DNA from: Elusimicrobiota bacterium
GTDB taxonomy: Bacteria > Elusimicrobiota > Elusimicrobia > UBA1565 > UBA9628
Assembly: GCA_016182905.1 (NCBI GenBank)
Contig: JACPFR010000005.1
Location: 202,185 to 266,184, forward strand
Direction of reading: 5' to 3'
DNA length: 64,000 bases
In this document: piece after piece, positions 34,759 through 42,910 of the stretch
Layout of the letters: the number at the start of each line of letters is the position of its first letter
Position numbering within the stretch: position 1 is the stretch's first letter
The notes under the pieces: generated by a model
The model's database searches: none
Told to the model about the DNA's origin: nothing
The model's input: only the letters and a program-made list of their open reading frames with translations
Program-made: the position numbers and the translations under genes

Positions 34759-36191
34759 GCGCGGGCCCCCAGCATGAGCTCCGCCGCGCGCAGGCCGAAG
34801 GCCGCGATCGTCACCTGCGGGTTGACTCCCAGGCTCTCCGGCACCACCGAGCCGTCGGCGATCGTCACGCCCGGGCCCGCGCTCTGGTCCCAGCCGGCGA
34901 CGCGGCCGGCGCCGCAGGTGCCGAGCGGGTGGAAGGCCATCATCTGCAGGGCGGCGGGGCCGGCCGACTCGAGCGGGAGGGCCGCGAGCGCGCGCTCGTC
35001 GGCGGCCTCGTTGAGCTCGATGTTGAACGGCAGGAGCACGCGCTCGGCGCCCGCGGCGAGCAGCGCGCGCGCGGTGAAGCGCGCGCCGCGGACCATGCGG
35101 GCGTAGTCTCGCGGCCCCATCCGGTAGCGCGCGACGGGATGGGCGGGCCCGAGCGGATGGTCCACGCGGCCGCGGCTCTCGTCGCGGATCATGAAGCCGA
35201 AGGTCGCGGCGCGCGCGTAGGCGCTCATCCAGCGGCTCAGCGCGCGCCCTTCGAGCGGCACGGTCATCGCCGACATCTCCGGGGGGACGTAGACGCCCTC
35301 GTAGCGGATGGCGGGATCATACGGGTCGACCACGCCGGCACCCTGCGGCACGCCCTTCCAGCCCTCGACCTTCTCGTCGAACAGCCCGAACACCTTGGCG
35401 GCGGGATGGACGGAGAGCCCGGCGCCCGCCCCGCGCCAAGCCGGACCGAGCCGGAACTTGCGCACGAAGTAGGGCGTGGCCAGCGTGCCGCAGGCGAGCA
35501 CGAGGCCTCTCGCCTGAACCCGTCCCTTTTTCCCGTCGGCGGACCGGAGGCCCACGCGCACGCCGCCGGTTCCCGCGTCGATGTCGACGAGAGTCGTGCC
35601 GCTTCTCAATTCGAAGCCGGTCTTTCCTTGGATCCCCGCCAAATACGCTTTATACGAAGTCACCTTCGCGTCCTTCGGGCAGACGAAGCAGCACATCCCG
35701 CTGCCGACGCAGCCGTCCTCGGCGCGGTCGAGGTTGTGCCCGCCGGGTATGCCCAGCCGTTCGAGCCCGCGCAGGAAGATCCTCGACGCGGCCGTCATCG
35801 TCTCCGGCGGCGCGGTCTTCGCCTTGAGGGCGCGCCAGGCGTCCTCGACGAGGCGGCCGAAGCCGGACGCCGAGAAGGCGCCGCCGGAGGCGCGCTCCCA
35901 ACCCGACAGGATGTCCGCGGGCGGGCGCAGGCAGGTGCCGGAGTTGATCGTCGTCGTCCCGCCGACGGTCCTCCCGGTGGGGATCGGGAGCAGGCCGTCC
36001 CCGAGAGCGGCGCGCAGGCCGCCGTCGGCGTAGTAGCGCTGCACGGCCTCGAAGGCGTCCGCGGCCGGGCGCGCGACGGGGCCTTCCTCCACGAGCAGGA
36101 CGCGCGCGCCGCCCGACACGAGGCGCGACGCGGCGGCGGCGCCGCCGGCGCCGCTGCCCGCGACGACGAAATCCCAGCGCTCAGCGGCCAT
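34755..36191 (-). CDS. GMC-family oxidoreductase
   Basis: A 478-residue flavoprotein with FVVAGSGAGGAAAASRLV at the N-terminus, GRTVGGTTTINSGTC as the second FAD signature, and C-terminal MMAFHPLGTC and GVNPQVTIAAFGLRAAELM. The HPLGTC histidine and the later asparagine (N in VNPQ) are the usual catalytic pair. A cysteine-rich insert, GCVGSGMCCFVCPKDAK, is typical of the long-chain alcohol/cholesterol oxidase branch. It probably oxidises an alcohol on a lipid or sterol-like molecule. The start lies inside the end of the small upstream gene, whose product is a likely partner. Confidence 0.85.
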   Translation of the reverse strand: MAAERWDFVVAGSGAGGAAAASRLVSGGARVLLVEEGPVARPAADAFEAVQRYYADGGLRAALGDGLLPIPTGRTVGGTTTINSGTCLRPPADILSGWERASGGAFSASGFGRLVEDAWRALKAKTAPPETMTAASRIFLRGLERLGIPGGHNLDRAEDGCVGSGMCCFVCPKDAKVTSYKAYLAGIQGKTGFELRSGTTLVDIDAGTGGVRVGLRSADGKKGRVQARGLVLACGTLATPYFVRKFRLGPAWRGAGAGLSVHPAAKVFGLFDEKVEGWKGVPQGAGVVDPYDPAIRYEGVYVPPEMSAMTVPLEGRALSRWMSAYARAATFGFMIRDESRGRVDHPLGPAHPVARYRMGPRDYARMVRGARFTARALLAAGAERVLLPFNIELNEAADERALAALPLESAGPAALQMMAFHPLGTCGAGRVAGWDQSAGPGVTIADGSVVPESLGVNPQVTIAAFGLRAAELMLGARA

Positions 36192-36528
36192 CGGTCCCTC
36201 TCGGACGGTACACCGTGACGGCCAGCATGGTCTTGACGCCCAGGAAGGCGGCCCGGGCGGCGGGGCGTCCGTCGCGCTGGAGCAGGCCGAGGAGCCGCTC
36301 GCGCTCCGCGTCCGTCAGGCCCGCGAAGCTCCGCGCGCGGCCGAGATAAAGGAAAGGCGCCGCGAAGCGTACGAACAGCGCGCCGGCGCCGAAGTAGGCG
36401 CGGGCCCACCGCGGCGCCAGGCTCAGGCGCGAGCGCAGGCGCGCGGCCAGGACCTCGCGGCGGTCGTCGAGGCCGGCGTGACGCGCGCAGCCGCGGGCGA
36501 GGGGGAGGAGGCAGGCGAGGCTGATCAT
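36181..36528 (-). CDS. small helical protein, possible gluconate 2-dehydrogenase subunit 3-like partner of the GMC enzyme
   Basis: A 115-residue protein with a hydrophobic N-terminus (MISLACLLPLARGCARH) and a helical body including FAGLTDAERERLLGLLQRDGRPAARAAFLGVKTMLAVTVY. The spacing and the LTDxERxxLLxxL type motif resemble the small third subunit that accompanies some GMC dehydrogenases. It overlaps the GMC gene by 11 bases and the upstream gene by four. The assignment rests on context and weak pattern similarity. Confidence 0.55.
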   Translation of the reverse strand: MISLACLLPLARGCARHAGLDDRREVLAARLRSRLSLAPRWARAYFGAGALFVRFAAPFLYLGRARSFAGLTDAERERLLGLLQRDGRPAARAAFLGVKTMLAVTVYRPRGTDGR

Positions 36529-37775
36529 GAGGCCGGCGCCGCGAGCTCGACGATCGCTCCTTCGGGGCTGTCGAGCTCGGCGAGCAGGAAGCCGCCTTCG
36601 CGGACGGTCAGGCGCATGGCGCCGGTCATCGATGTGCGGCAGACGCCGGGGCCGGAGGGCGAGTCGTAGGGGAACTCCGCGCGCAGGCTCTCGTCGAGGC
36701 GGCATTCGCCCTCGACGACGACGCCGCCGAAGCGGACGCGGAAGGACCAGGCTCCGCCGCGGAGCTCGGAGCGCGCGGACAGCGAGGCGAGGAGGCCGGC
36801 GGAGGCGAGGTCCCGGCCCTGATGGACGAGGCGCGCCGCCGTGAGCGGGACGCTCAGCGGCCCGAGCAGCGGCGCGTCGGCGGTGAGCAGCTCGAAGACG
36901 GCGTCGCCGTCGGGCCGCGCGAACACGGCCCGCGCCCAGCGCCAGCTCCGCGCCCCGCCCGGGCTCCACAGGTGGCCGACGCCGGCAGGCGCGCGCTCGA
37001 AGCGGGCGCTCAGGCCGCCGACGCGCGCCTCGCCGGAGGCGCGCACCAGGCCCTCGGCCGATTCGTAGCCTGCGCGCACGAGGCCCGCGCCGGCGAGGAA
37101 GGGCGGCGCGAAAGCCATGGTCCCGGCCTCGGCCTCGGGCCAGGACAGGTCCCAGGAGGGGCCGGCCGCGCGGCCGCGCGCGAGGGAGAAGCTCCCCAGG
37201 CGGTACGCCGTCGCGGGGCCCGACTCGACCTCGGCGGCGGGGCGCTCCCAGGTCTCGAGCGCGACGCGCCCGGCCGTCTTGTCGAACAGGACGGCGCGGC
37301 ACTGCGCGCCCCCGCGCGAGACGGCGTAGCGCGCCCAGAAGCCGCGGCGCGCGGAGGGGTCGGTCGCCATCACGAACCACGCTTCCTGGCTGAGACGCGC
37401 GCCGCCCGCGGCGCGGGGATGGTAGGGCCGGACCAGTCCGGCGCGGAGGAAGGCGAGGTGGACGAAGATGGCGGAATCCACCGCGGTCCCGACGAGGAAG
37501 GCGGCGTCGCGGTCCGCGGCGGCGAAGGCCGCGAACAGGACGGAGGAGACGGCCTTGGAGAGGAGGAGGAGGTCCCACCGGGAGTCGAGGAAGGGGTCCG
37601 CCGCGATCTGGAAAGAGAGCAGGGAGATGACGGCCATCAAGGAGCCGGCGAGCCCCAGCCACAGCCCGGGGCCCCCGTTCGGCAGCCCCAGCAGGCGGCT
37701 CAGTCCGGCCGGGGCGGCGACGAAGACGACTCCGGTCCCCAGGAACACCCAGCCGTACGCCCGCATCATGCGCAT
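36525..37775 (-). CDS. membrane protein with a C-terminal lipocalin-like domain, function unknown
   Basis: A 416-residue protein. The first 115 residues contain four hydrophobic helices (YGWVFLGTGVVFVAAP, LWLGLAGSLMAVISLLSF and two more). The rest is a soluble, strand-rich region rich in Trp and Arg (SWDLSWPEAEAGTMAFAPPF, GVGHLWSPGGARSWRWARAVF), resembling AttH/CrtC-type lipocalin folds that act on hydrophobic molecules. It is the first gene of the lipid-type operon and diverges from a surface-protein gene. Not recognised as a named family. Confidence 0.6.
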   Translation of the reverse strand: MRMMRAYGWVFLGTGVVFVAAPAGLSRLLGLPNGGPGLWLGLAGSLMAVISLLSFQIAADPFLDSRWDLLLLSKAVSSVLFAAFAAADRDAAFLVGTAVDSAIFVHLAFLRAGLVRPYHPRAAGGARLSQEAWFVMATDPSARRGFWARYAVSRGGAQCRAVLFDKTAGRVALETWERPAAEVESGPATAYRLGSFSLARGRAAGPSWDLSWPEAEAGTMAFAPPFLAGAGLVRAGYESAEGLVRASGEARVGGLSARFERAPAGVGHLWSPGGARSWRWARAVFARPDGDAVFELLTADAPLLGPLSVPLTAARLVHQGRDLASAGLLASLSARSELRGGAWSFRVRFGGVVVEGECRLDESLRAEFPYDSPSGPGVCRTSMTGAMRLTVREGGFLLAELDSPEGAIVELAAPAS

Positions 37776-37897
37776 GTCTCTCCTAAGAACGCCAGGGCTT
37801 CACATGCAACACTAGCGCCGACGAGGCTTCGAGACTATGATATCGGTCATAGGCGGCCGGCGGCCCGGGGGCTACACTCAGGAGGCAGGGAGGACCC
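37776..37897. promoter_or_regulatory. divergent promoter region of the lipid-type operon and a surface-protein gene
   Basis: A 122-base gap between divergent starts. On the plus strand GCTACACT (37871-37878) can serve as an extended -10 box, and AGGAGGCAGGGAGG precedes the GTG at 37898. No convincing -35 element was seen on either strand. Confidence 0.3.
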
Positions 37898-38455
37898 GTG
37901 GAAAAACGCACCATCCGCTTGAATCTCGACGTGAGCTTCGTCTACGGACCGCGCACCTGGCGCGTGCCGCTCGCGGCGATGCTGCTGCTGTGCGCGGTCG
38001 GCGACCTCAACTCCGAGAGCGTGACCCTCAGCACCTATTATCCCGCCCCTTCCGGCGTGTACACCCAGATGATCACCACCGGAGACACCTACCTCGCGCG
38101 CGACGGCGCCGGCACCCGCGTCGGTATCGGCACGACGACTCCGACCCAGAAGCTGTCGGTCGTGGGGAACGTCGACGTCTCGGCCGGCTACGTGAAGATC
38201 AGCTCGGTCGGCTGCGGCGTGGCCGACGTGACGCAGGGCGTGGTCTGCAGCGGCACGCAGTACGCGACCTTCACCCCGGGCTTCTACATCGAGGGCTGGT
38301 CGTACCAGAACCGCGGCGGCGCGGTCATCGCCGAGGCGGGCCCCGGCCAGACCACCACGCAGGTGCGCGCCCTCAACCCGACGACGGGCTCCGAGGACTG
38401 GATGACGCTCAAGAAGAACGACTCCTCCACGCGCATCTGGTGCTGCCCGCGCTAA
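37898..38455 (+). CDS. secreted or surface protein with STYYPAPSG and GIGTTTP motifs
   Basis: A 185-residue protein starting with GTG after a strong ribosome site. A hydrophobic stretch (VPLAAMLLLCAVGDL, about 29-43) looks like a signal anchor. It is followed by SVTLSTYYPAPSGVYTQM and then GTRVGIGTTTPTQKLSVVGN, a motif also seen in phage tail-fibre and adhesin stalks. The C-terminus is Ser/Thr/Gly-rich and ends CCPR. From memory, short proteins with STYYPAPSG are common in Elusimicrobia, where they look like minor pilin or surface-fibre components. No specific function can be given. It overlaps the next gene tail-to-tail by four bases. Confidence 0.65.
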   Translation: MEKRTIRLNLDVSFVYGPRTWRVPLAAMLLLCAVGDLNSESVTLSTYYPAPSGVYTQMITTGDTYLARDGAGTRVGIGTTTPTQKLSVVGNVDVSAGYVKISSVGCGVADVTQGVVCSGTQYATFTPGFYIEGWSYQNRGGAVIAEAGPGQTTTQVRALNPTTGSEDWMTLKKNDSSTRIWCCPR

Positions 38456-39381
38456 CGCGCGAGGACGCGCCGGATGATCTTCCTCGGGTCGCTCGCTTGG
38501 GCGACGAGCTCGGCCGGATCGTAGGCTCCGCCCATGTCCCACAGCCCGGCGCAGATCGAGGTCAGCGAGCACTTCCGGCACGCGGCGCCCTTGCCGTAGC
38601 GCCAGGCCCGCTCGCGGTAGTGCACGCGGGAATCGAGGAAATCCACGGCGCGCTGTTCGCCCTTCACGATGGCGCGGGTCTCGGTGGAGCAGTGCCCGAA
38701 CTCGCCCATGTAGCAGAGGGGGACCTTCTCCAGGCGGAAGGTGCGTCCGGTCCGTTCGAGGAAGCGCATGGCCAGGAGCAGCGAGCGCTTGGTGCTCCGC
38801 AAGGCGGGCACGGTCCCCCGGTCCGAGGCCACGCGCTCGACCAGCGGGTCCAGGTAGGTCCACGAGAAGTGCTTGAGATACGGGAAGCGCGCGCAGAGCC
38901 ACCGCGCGGTCTCGTGGATGTGGTCCGCGTTCTGGGCGCAGACGGTCTGATTGACGTCGACGCTCACCGCGCGCCGGCTCAGGCGCGCCAAAGTGCGCAC
39001 GATGTTCGCCAGGGACTCGGGGTTGCCCGTCAGATCGGCCTGCACCTCCTTGCGGTGGCTGTGCACGCTGACGTGCAGATGCGAAAGCCCCGCGTCGATG
39101 AGGCCGTCGAGGAAGGCCGGGTCCGAGGTGAGCTGGCCGTTGGTGATCAGGCGGCAGGGCATGCCCTTGCGCGCGGCGTAGGCGATCAGCTCCCGGAGGC
39201 CCTTGTACAGCGTGGGCTCGCCGCCGGTGAGGATGACGCCGTCGTAGCCCTTGCGGCGGTAGCCGTCGATGAGCCTCTTGCCCGCGGCGAGCGTGAGCGC
39301 GCGCTCGTTGACCGGGTTCGAGCAGAAGCGGCAGCGCTGGTTGCAGCGCCGCACGACCTGGATGTAGCCGAGGTTCGCCAT
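38452..39381 (-). CDS. radical SAM protein, divergent member of the HXS/rSAM cluster
   Basis: A 309-residue protein with C13, C17 and C20 (CNQRCRFC) at the very N-terminus, LTGGEPTLYKG, and a C-terminal auxiliary motif ACRKCSLTSICAGLW. The start at 39381 (MANLGYIQVV) is preferred over the ATG at 39414, which would put eleven unrelated residues first. It is clearly paralogous to the protein encoded at 56246-57187: both share the start, the CSNP after the SAM motif, HVSVHS, and PLC(Y/F)M(G/S)(E/D)FGH(C/F)STETR. It is transcribed away from the carbamoyltransferase fusion gene across a 44-base gap with a palindrome. Substrate unknown; a peptide or cofactor precursor is likely. Confidence 0.85.
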   Translation of the reverse strand: MANLGYIQVVRRCNQRCRFCSNPVNERALTLAAGKRLIDGYRRKGYDGVILTGGEPTLYKGLRELIAYAARKGMPCRLITNGQLTSDPAFLDGLIDAGLSHLHVSVHSHRKEVQADLTGNPESLANIVRTLARLSRRAVSVDVNQTVCAQNADHIHETARWLCARFPYLKHFSWTYLDPLVERVASDRGTVPALRSTKRSLLLAMRFLERTGRTFRLEKVPLCYMGEFGHCSTETRAIVKGEQRAVDFLDSRVHYRERAWRYGKGAACRKCSLTSICAGLWDMGGAYDPAELVAQASDPRKIIRRVLAR

Positions 39382-39403
39382 CGTCGGTTGTGTTTCTCGG
39401 CGC

Positions 39404-39415
39404 ATTGTATACAAT
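39404..39415. promoter_or_regulatory. 12-bp palindrome between divergent cluster genes
   Basis: ATTGTATACAAT is a perfect palindrome in the 44-base gap between the divergent rSAM gene and the carbamoyltransferase fusion gene. It is AT-rich in a GC-rich setting and includes TATAC, so it could serve as an operator, as -10 elements in both directions, or both. No other copy was noticed. Confidence 0.4.
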
Positions 39416-39425
39416 ACGCGGCGCG

Positions 39426-42400
39426 ATGATGCGGATTCCTCGGCCGGTGACGGACCACTTCGGCACCCGGCTCGAGCCGCGCGAGCTCGTCGCGGGCCTC
39501 GCCGCGCGGGGCCTGCGCCGCTTCATCCTCGTCCTCGAGGACGGCGGCGCGCTGCTGCGGACGGACGACGACCTCGACGGCGACGCCGCCTCGCGCGCGC
39601 TGACCTGGCTGCGCGGCGAGCTGTCGCCGCTGCTGCCGTGCCGGCTCGAGAGGGCGCCGGGCCTGAAGGCGGGCGGCGCGTTCGAGGACCGGCGCCGGCG
39701 GGCGCTCTGGACCGTCGCGCTCGGCGAGATCCTCGACGAGGCGGCCGACGCCGCGCGCGTGGAGGCGGACGTCTTGGCCCGCGCCGGAGCCGGCGCGGCC
39801 TTGATCACCTGGCCGCGTCCGGGCGGCGCGCGCGGGGTGCGCCCCGCGCGCATCGCCGCCGCGTCGAGCGAGCCGCGGGCTCTGGCCTGGCTGAAGGCCG
39901 CGCTGGACGGCGCCCGGGAGGCTCCGCTCCCCGAGGCGGACGTGCTCCTCGACGGCCTCGAGTGGGGCGTCGCGCGGCGGCCGACGATCGCGGCGGCTCC
40001 CGCGGCGGTCCCCGTCGTCGTCGACGCGGCGCGCTGCGACGCCTGCGGCCTGTGCGCCGAGGTGTGCCCGGCGCGCAGCCTGACGGGGAAGGGGACGTTC
40101 GCGCCGGGCGGCGTCGAGAGCTGCCTGCGCTGCTTCGACTGCGTCGAGGCCTGCCCCGTCGACGCGCTGCGTCCGGCGTACGGGCCCTCGAGCGCGACGA
40201 CCGGCGCGGCCCTCGCGGACCGTCCGGGCTGGCTGTCCCGCCTGCGCGGCGCGCCGGGGCCGGCCCTGCCCGCGCTCTTCCCGCCCTCGTATCTCCTGCC
40301 GAAGCCCGGGCCGAAGGGGGAGCCGAGATGGATCCTGGGCCTGGCCGTGACCACCATGCAGGAGCACGCGGCGGCCCTGCTCGAGGACGGAGCGGTCGCG
40401 GGCGCGGTGGAGGAGGAGCGCCTCTCGCGCGTGCGCCATCACGGGCGCGCCGGCGCGAGCCTCGCCGCCGACCCCACGCTGTGCCTCGAGGAGGTCCTGT
40501 GCCGCCGCGCGGCCGGGGCGCTGCTCTCCGAGCGCGGCCTCACGCTCGACGACATGGACGCCATCGCGGTCAACGGCATCCCCGCGCGCTACCGCCGCGC
40601 CTACCGCGCGCACGAGGACGGCGCTCCGATCCCGGTCCTGCGCGCGGGGCGGCTCGTCTTCGTGCCCCATCATCTCAGCCACGCGGCGTCCGCGTGGCGC
40701 GTCTCGGGACAGAAGGACTCCTGGGTGCTGACCGTCGACGGGCGCGGCGACCGCGAGACCGCAGCGGTGTTCCGCGGCGCGCGCGGGCGCCTGCGCCGCG
40801 TCTCGGAAATCCTCAGCCTCACCGACCGCTCCATCGGCGGCGTGTACGAGACCGTGACCCGCCTCCTCGGCTTCGGCGCGCACGGTCAGGGCAGCGTCAT
40901 GGCCCTGGCGTCCTTCGGCCGGCCGCGTCGCGGCTTGTCGCGGTTCCTCTCTCGTCGGGCGCGCGGCGTCTACTCCATCCACGAGCGCGGGCTCGCCGAG
41001 CGCTTCAAGGCGCTGGCCCGCGCGCCGGGCGCGCCGCTGAGGAAAGCCCACAAGGGCCTGGCGGCGTCGCTGCAGGCCGCGCTCGAGAAGACCGTGCTGG
41101 GCGTGCTCAAGGACGCCGGCGTGCCGCGCGGAGCGTCGCTATGCCTCGCCGGAGGCGTGGCCCTCAACTGCCGCTTGAACGAGCTGATCCGCCGGACGTT
41201 CCGGCCGCGCGCGCTGTTCGTCCAGCCCGCGGCCAACGACGCGGGCACGGCGCTCGGCGCGGCGCTCGAGGCGGCGGCCCTGCTCGGGGCGCCGCCGGCG
41301 CGGGAGCTCGCGGGCGCCGCCCTCGGCCCGGCCTTCGCGGAGGACGAGCTCCGCGCGGCCCTCGAGCGCGCCGGCCTCGCCTACGAGCGCTCCGCCTCCG
41401 TCGCCCGCGACGCCGCGGCGCTGCTGGCGGAGGGCGAGGTCGTGTGCTGGTTCCAGGGGCGCGCGGAGTTCGGGCCGCGCGCGCTCGGCTCGCGCAGCAT
41501 CCTCGCCGATCCCCGGCGCGCGGACATGCACGCGCGCGTCAACCGGATCAAGGACCGCGAGCCCTGGAGGCCCTTCGGGCCTTCCCTCCTCGCCGGCCGC
41601 GAGGCCGAGTGGTTCGAGGACGGCTTCGACTCGCGCTTCATGCTCTTCGCCCGGCGGCTGCGGCGCGGCAAGGCGGCGCTCGTGCCGGCCGTGGCGCACG
41701 TCGACGGGACGAGCCGCCCGCAGTCGGTCCACGCCGCGTCGAGCCCGCTCTACCGCGAGCTCATCGCGGAGTTCGACGCGCTGACCGGAGTGCCCATGGT
41801 GCTCAACACCTCCTTCAACCGCCGGGGAGAGCCGATCGTCTGCTCGCCCGCGGACGCCGTGGACGCCTTCCTCGGCATGCCCGAGGCCGGCGTCCTGGTC
41901 CTGGGGCCTTTCGTCGCCCGCCGCGCGGCCGCGCGCCGGGACGAGGGGGACGCGGCCCTCGCGGCCCGGCCGGGCGGCCGGCGCCTGATGCTGCGTCTGA
42001 CCGCGCGGGACGACGGCGACCCCGCCCACGCGCCCATCGCGGACATCGCCCATCTTCCCGACCGCTCCTTCGAGGACGCCGCGCGCGCCCTCTCCCGGGG
42101 GCGCGAGGCCGGGTGCTCCGAGCTCGTGATCATGAGGGGGGAGGCGACCCTCCGGCCGGACCTGCCGGAGCTCCTGCGCCGCGCCCGCGCGATAGGCTAC
42201 CGCTTCATCCAGCTCCAGACCAGCGGGCGGAGCCTGTCGCGCGCCGGGACCCGGGCGAGCCTCATGGGGCTGATCGACGCCTTCGAGATCACCGTGTTCG
42301 CGGCGGACGAGGCGACGCACGACGCGCTGACCGGCCGCCCCGGGTCGCTGCGCGAGACGCTCGCCGGCGCGCGCGCGGCCGTGACGGCGGAACGCGAGGT

Positions 42401-42866
42401 CGTGCTCGTCGTCCCGGCGGTCCGGAGGAACCTGTCGCGGCTGGTCCCGGTCGCGGAGCTGGCCGCGCGGCTCGGAGCGCGCCGCGTCCAGTTCTGCTTC
42501 CCGCGGCCGGTGGAGGCCGCAGCCGGCCTCCGGGCCGAGGCGCTGGCCCGCCTGGGCGACGCCTCGCCGGGGATCCGCGCGGCGCTGCGCGCCGCGGCCG
42601 CGGCGGGCGTCGCCGCCTCCACCGAAGGCGTCCCCTTCTGCCATCTCGACGCGGACCAGCGGACGGGACCGGACTCCGGCGGGGGCTGGGCGCGGTTCCG
42701 CGTCGACGATCTCCGCCGCCTCGAGGAGTCTCTCGATCCGCGGCGCGCCGGCTCCCGCCCGGAGGCGCCGGCGTGCCGCGGCTGCGCGGTCCGCGACGCC
42801 TGCCCGCGCACCTGGGCGCTCTACCTCGCCCTGTTCGGCTCCTCCGAACTGGCGCCCGTCGCATGA
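39426..42866 (+). CDS. fusion of ferredoxin, NodU-type carbamoyltransferase and degenerate radical SAM domain
   Basis: A 1,146-residue protein. Residues 1-200 are not recognised. Residues about 200-245 carry two 4Fe-4S groups (CDACGLCAEVCP, CLRCFDCVEACP). Residues about 300-830 are a NodU/CmcH/TobZ-type O-carbamoyltransferase: FVPHHLSHAASA holds the Kae1-like metal histidines, and FQGRAEFGPRALGSRSILADPR and VLNTSFNRRGEPI form the ATP and carbamoyl sites. Residues about 850-1,100 look like an rSAM barrel that has lost its cysteines (LRLTARDDGDP, then IMRGEATLRP where GGEP is expected). The tail CRGCAVRDAC...SSELAPV matches true rSAM proteins nearby. It could carbamoylate an intermediate of the cluster product. 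Confidence 0.82.
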   Translation: MMRIPRPVTDHFGTRLEPRELVAGLAARGLRRFILVLEDGGALLRTDDDLDGDAASRALTWLRGELSPLLPCRLERAPGLKAGGAFEDRRRRALWTVALGEILDEAADAARVEADVLARAGAGAALITWPRPGGARGVRPARIAAASSEPRALAWLKAALDGAREAPLPEADVLLDGLEWGVARRPTIAAAPAAVPVVVDAARCDACGLCAEVCPARSLTGKGTFAPGGVESCLRCFDCVEACPVDALRPAYGPSSATTGAALADRPGWLSRLRGAPGPALPALFPPSYLLPKPGPKGEPRWILGLAVTTMQEHAAALLEDGAVAGAVEEERLSRVRHHGRAGASLAADPTLCLEEVLCRRAAGALLSERGLTLDDMDAIAVNGIPARYRRAYRAHEDGAPIPVLRAGRLVFVPHHLSHAASAWRVSGQKDSWVLTVDGRGDRETAAVFRGARGRLRRVSEILSLTDRSIGGVYETVTRLLGFGAHGQGSVMALASFGRPRRGLSRFLSRRARGVYSIHERGLAERFKALARAPGAPLRKAHKGLAASLQAALEKTVLGVLKDAGVPRGASLCLAGGVALNCRLNELIRRTFRPRALFVQPAANDAGTALGAALEAAALLGAPPARELAGAALGPAFAEDELRAALERAGLAYERSASVARDAAALLAEGEVVCWFQGRAEFGPRALGSRSILADPRRADMHARVNRIKDREPWRPFGPSLLAGREAEWFEDGFDSRFMLFARRLRRGKAALVPAVAHVDGTSRPQSVHAASSPLYRELIAEFDALTGVPMVLNTSFNRRGEPIVCSPADAVDAFLGMPEAGVLVLGPFVARRAAARRDEGDAALAARPGGRRLMLRLTARDDGDPAHAPIADIAHLPDRSFEDAARALSRGREAGCSELVIMRGEATLRPDLPELLRRARAIGYRFIQLQTSGRSLSRAGTRASLMGLIDAFEITVFAADEATHDALTGRPGSLRETLAGARAAVTAEREVVLVVPAVRRNLSRLVPVAELAARLGARRVQFCFPRPVEAAAGLRAEALARLGDASPGIRAALRAAAAAGVAASTEGVPFCHLDADQRTGPDSGGGWARFRVDDLRRLEESLDPRRAGSRPEAPACRGCAVRDACPRTWALYLALFGSSELAPVA

Positions 42867-42910
42867 CGTCCATCATAGACGCGGCGCCCGCGCCGGGATT
42901 AAACTAGGCC

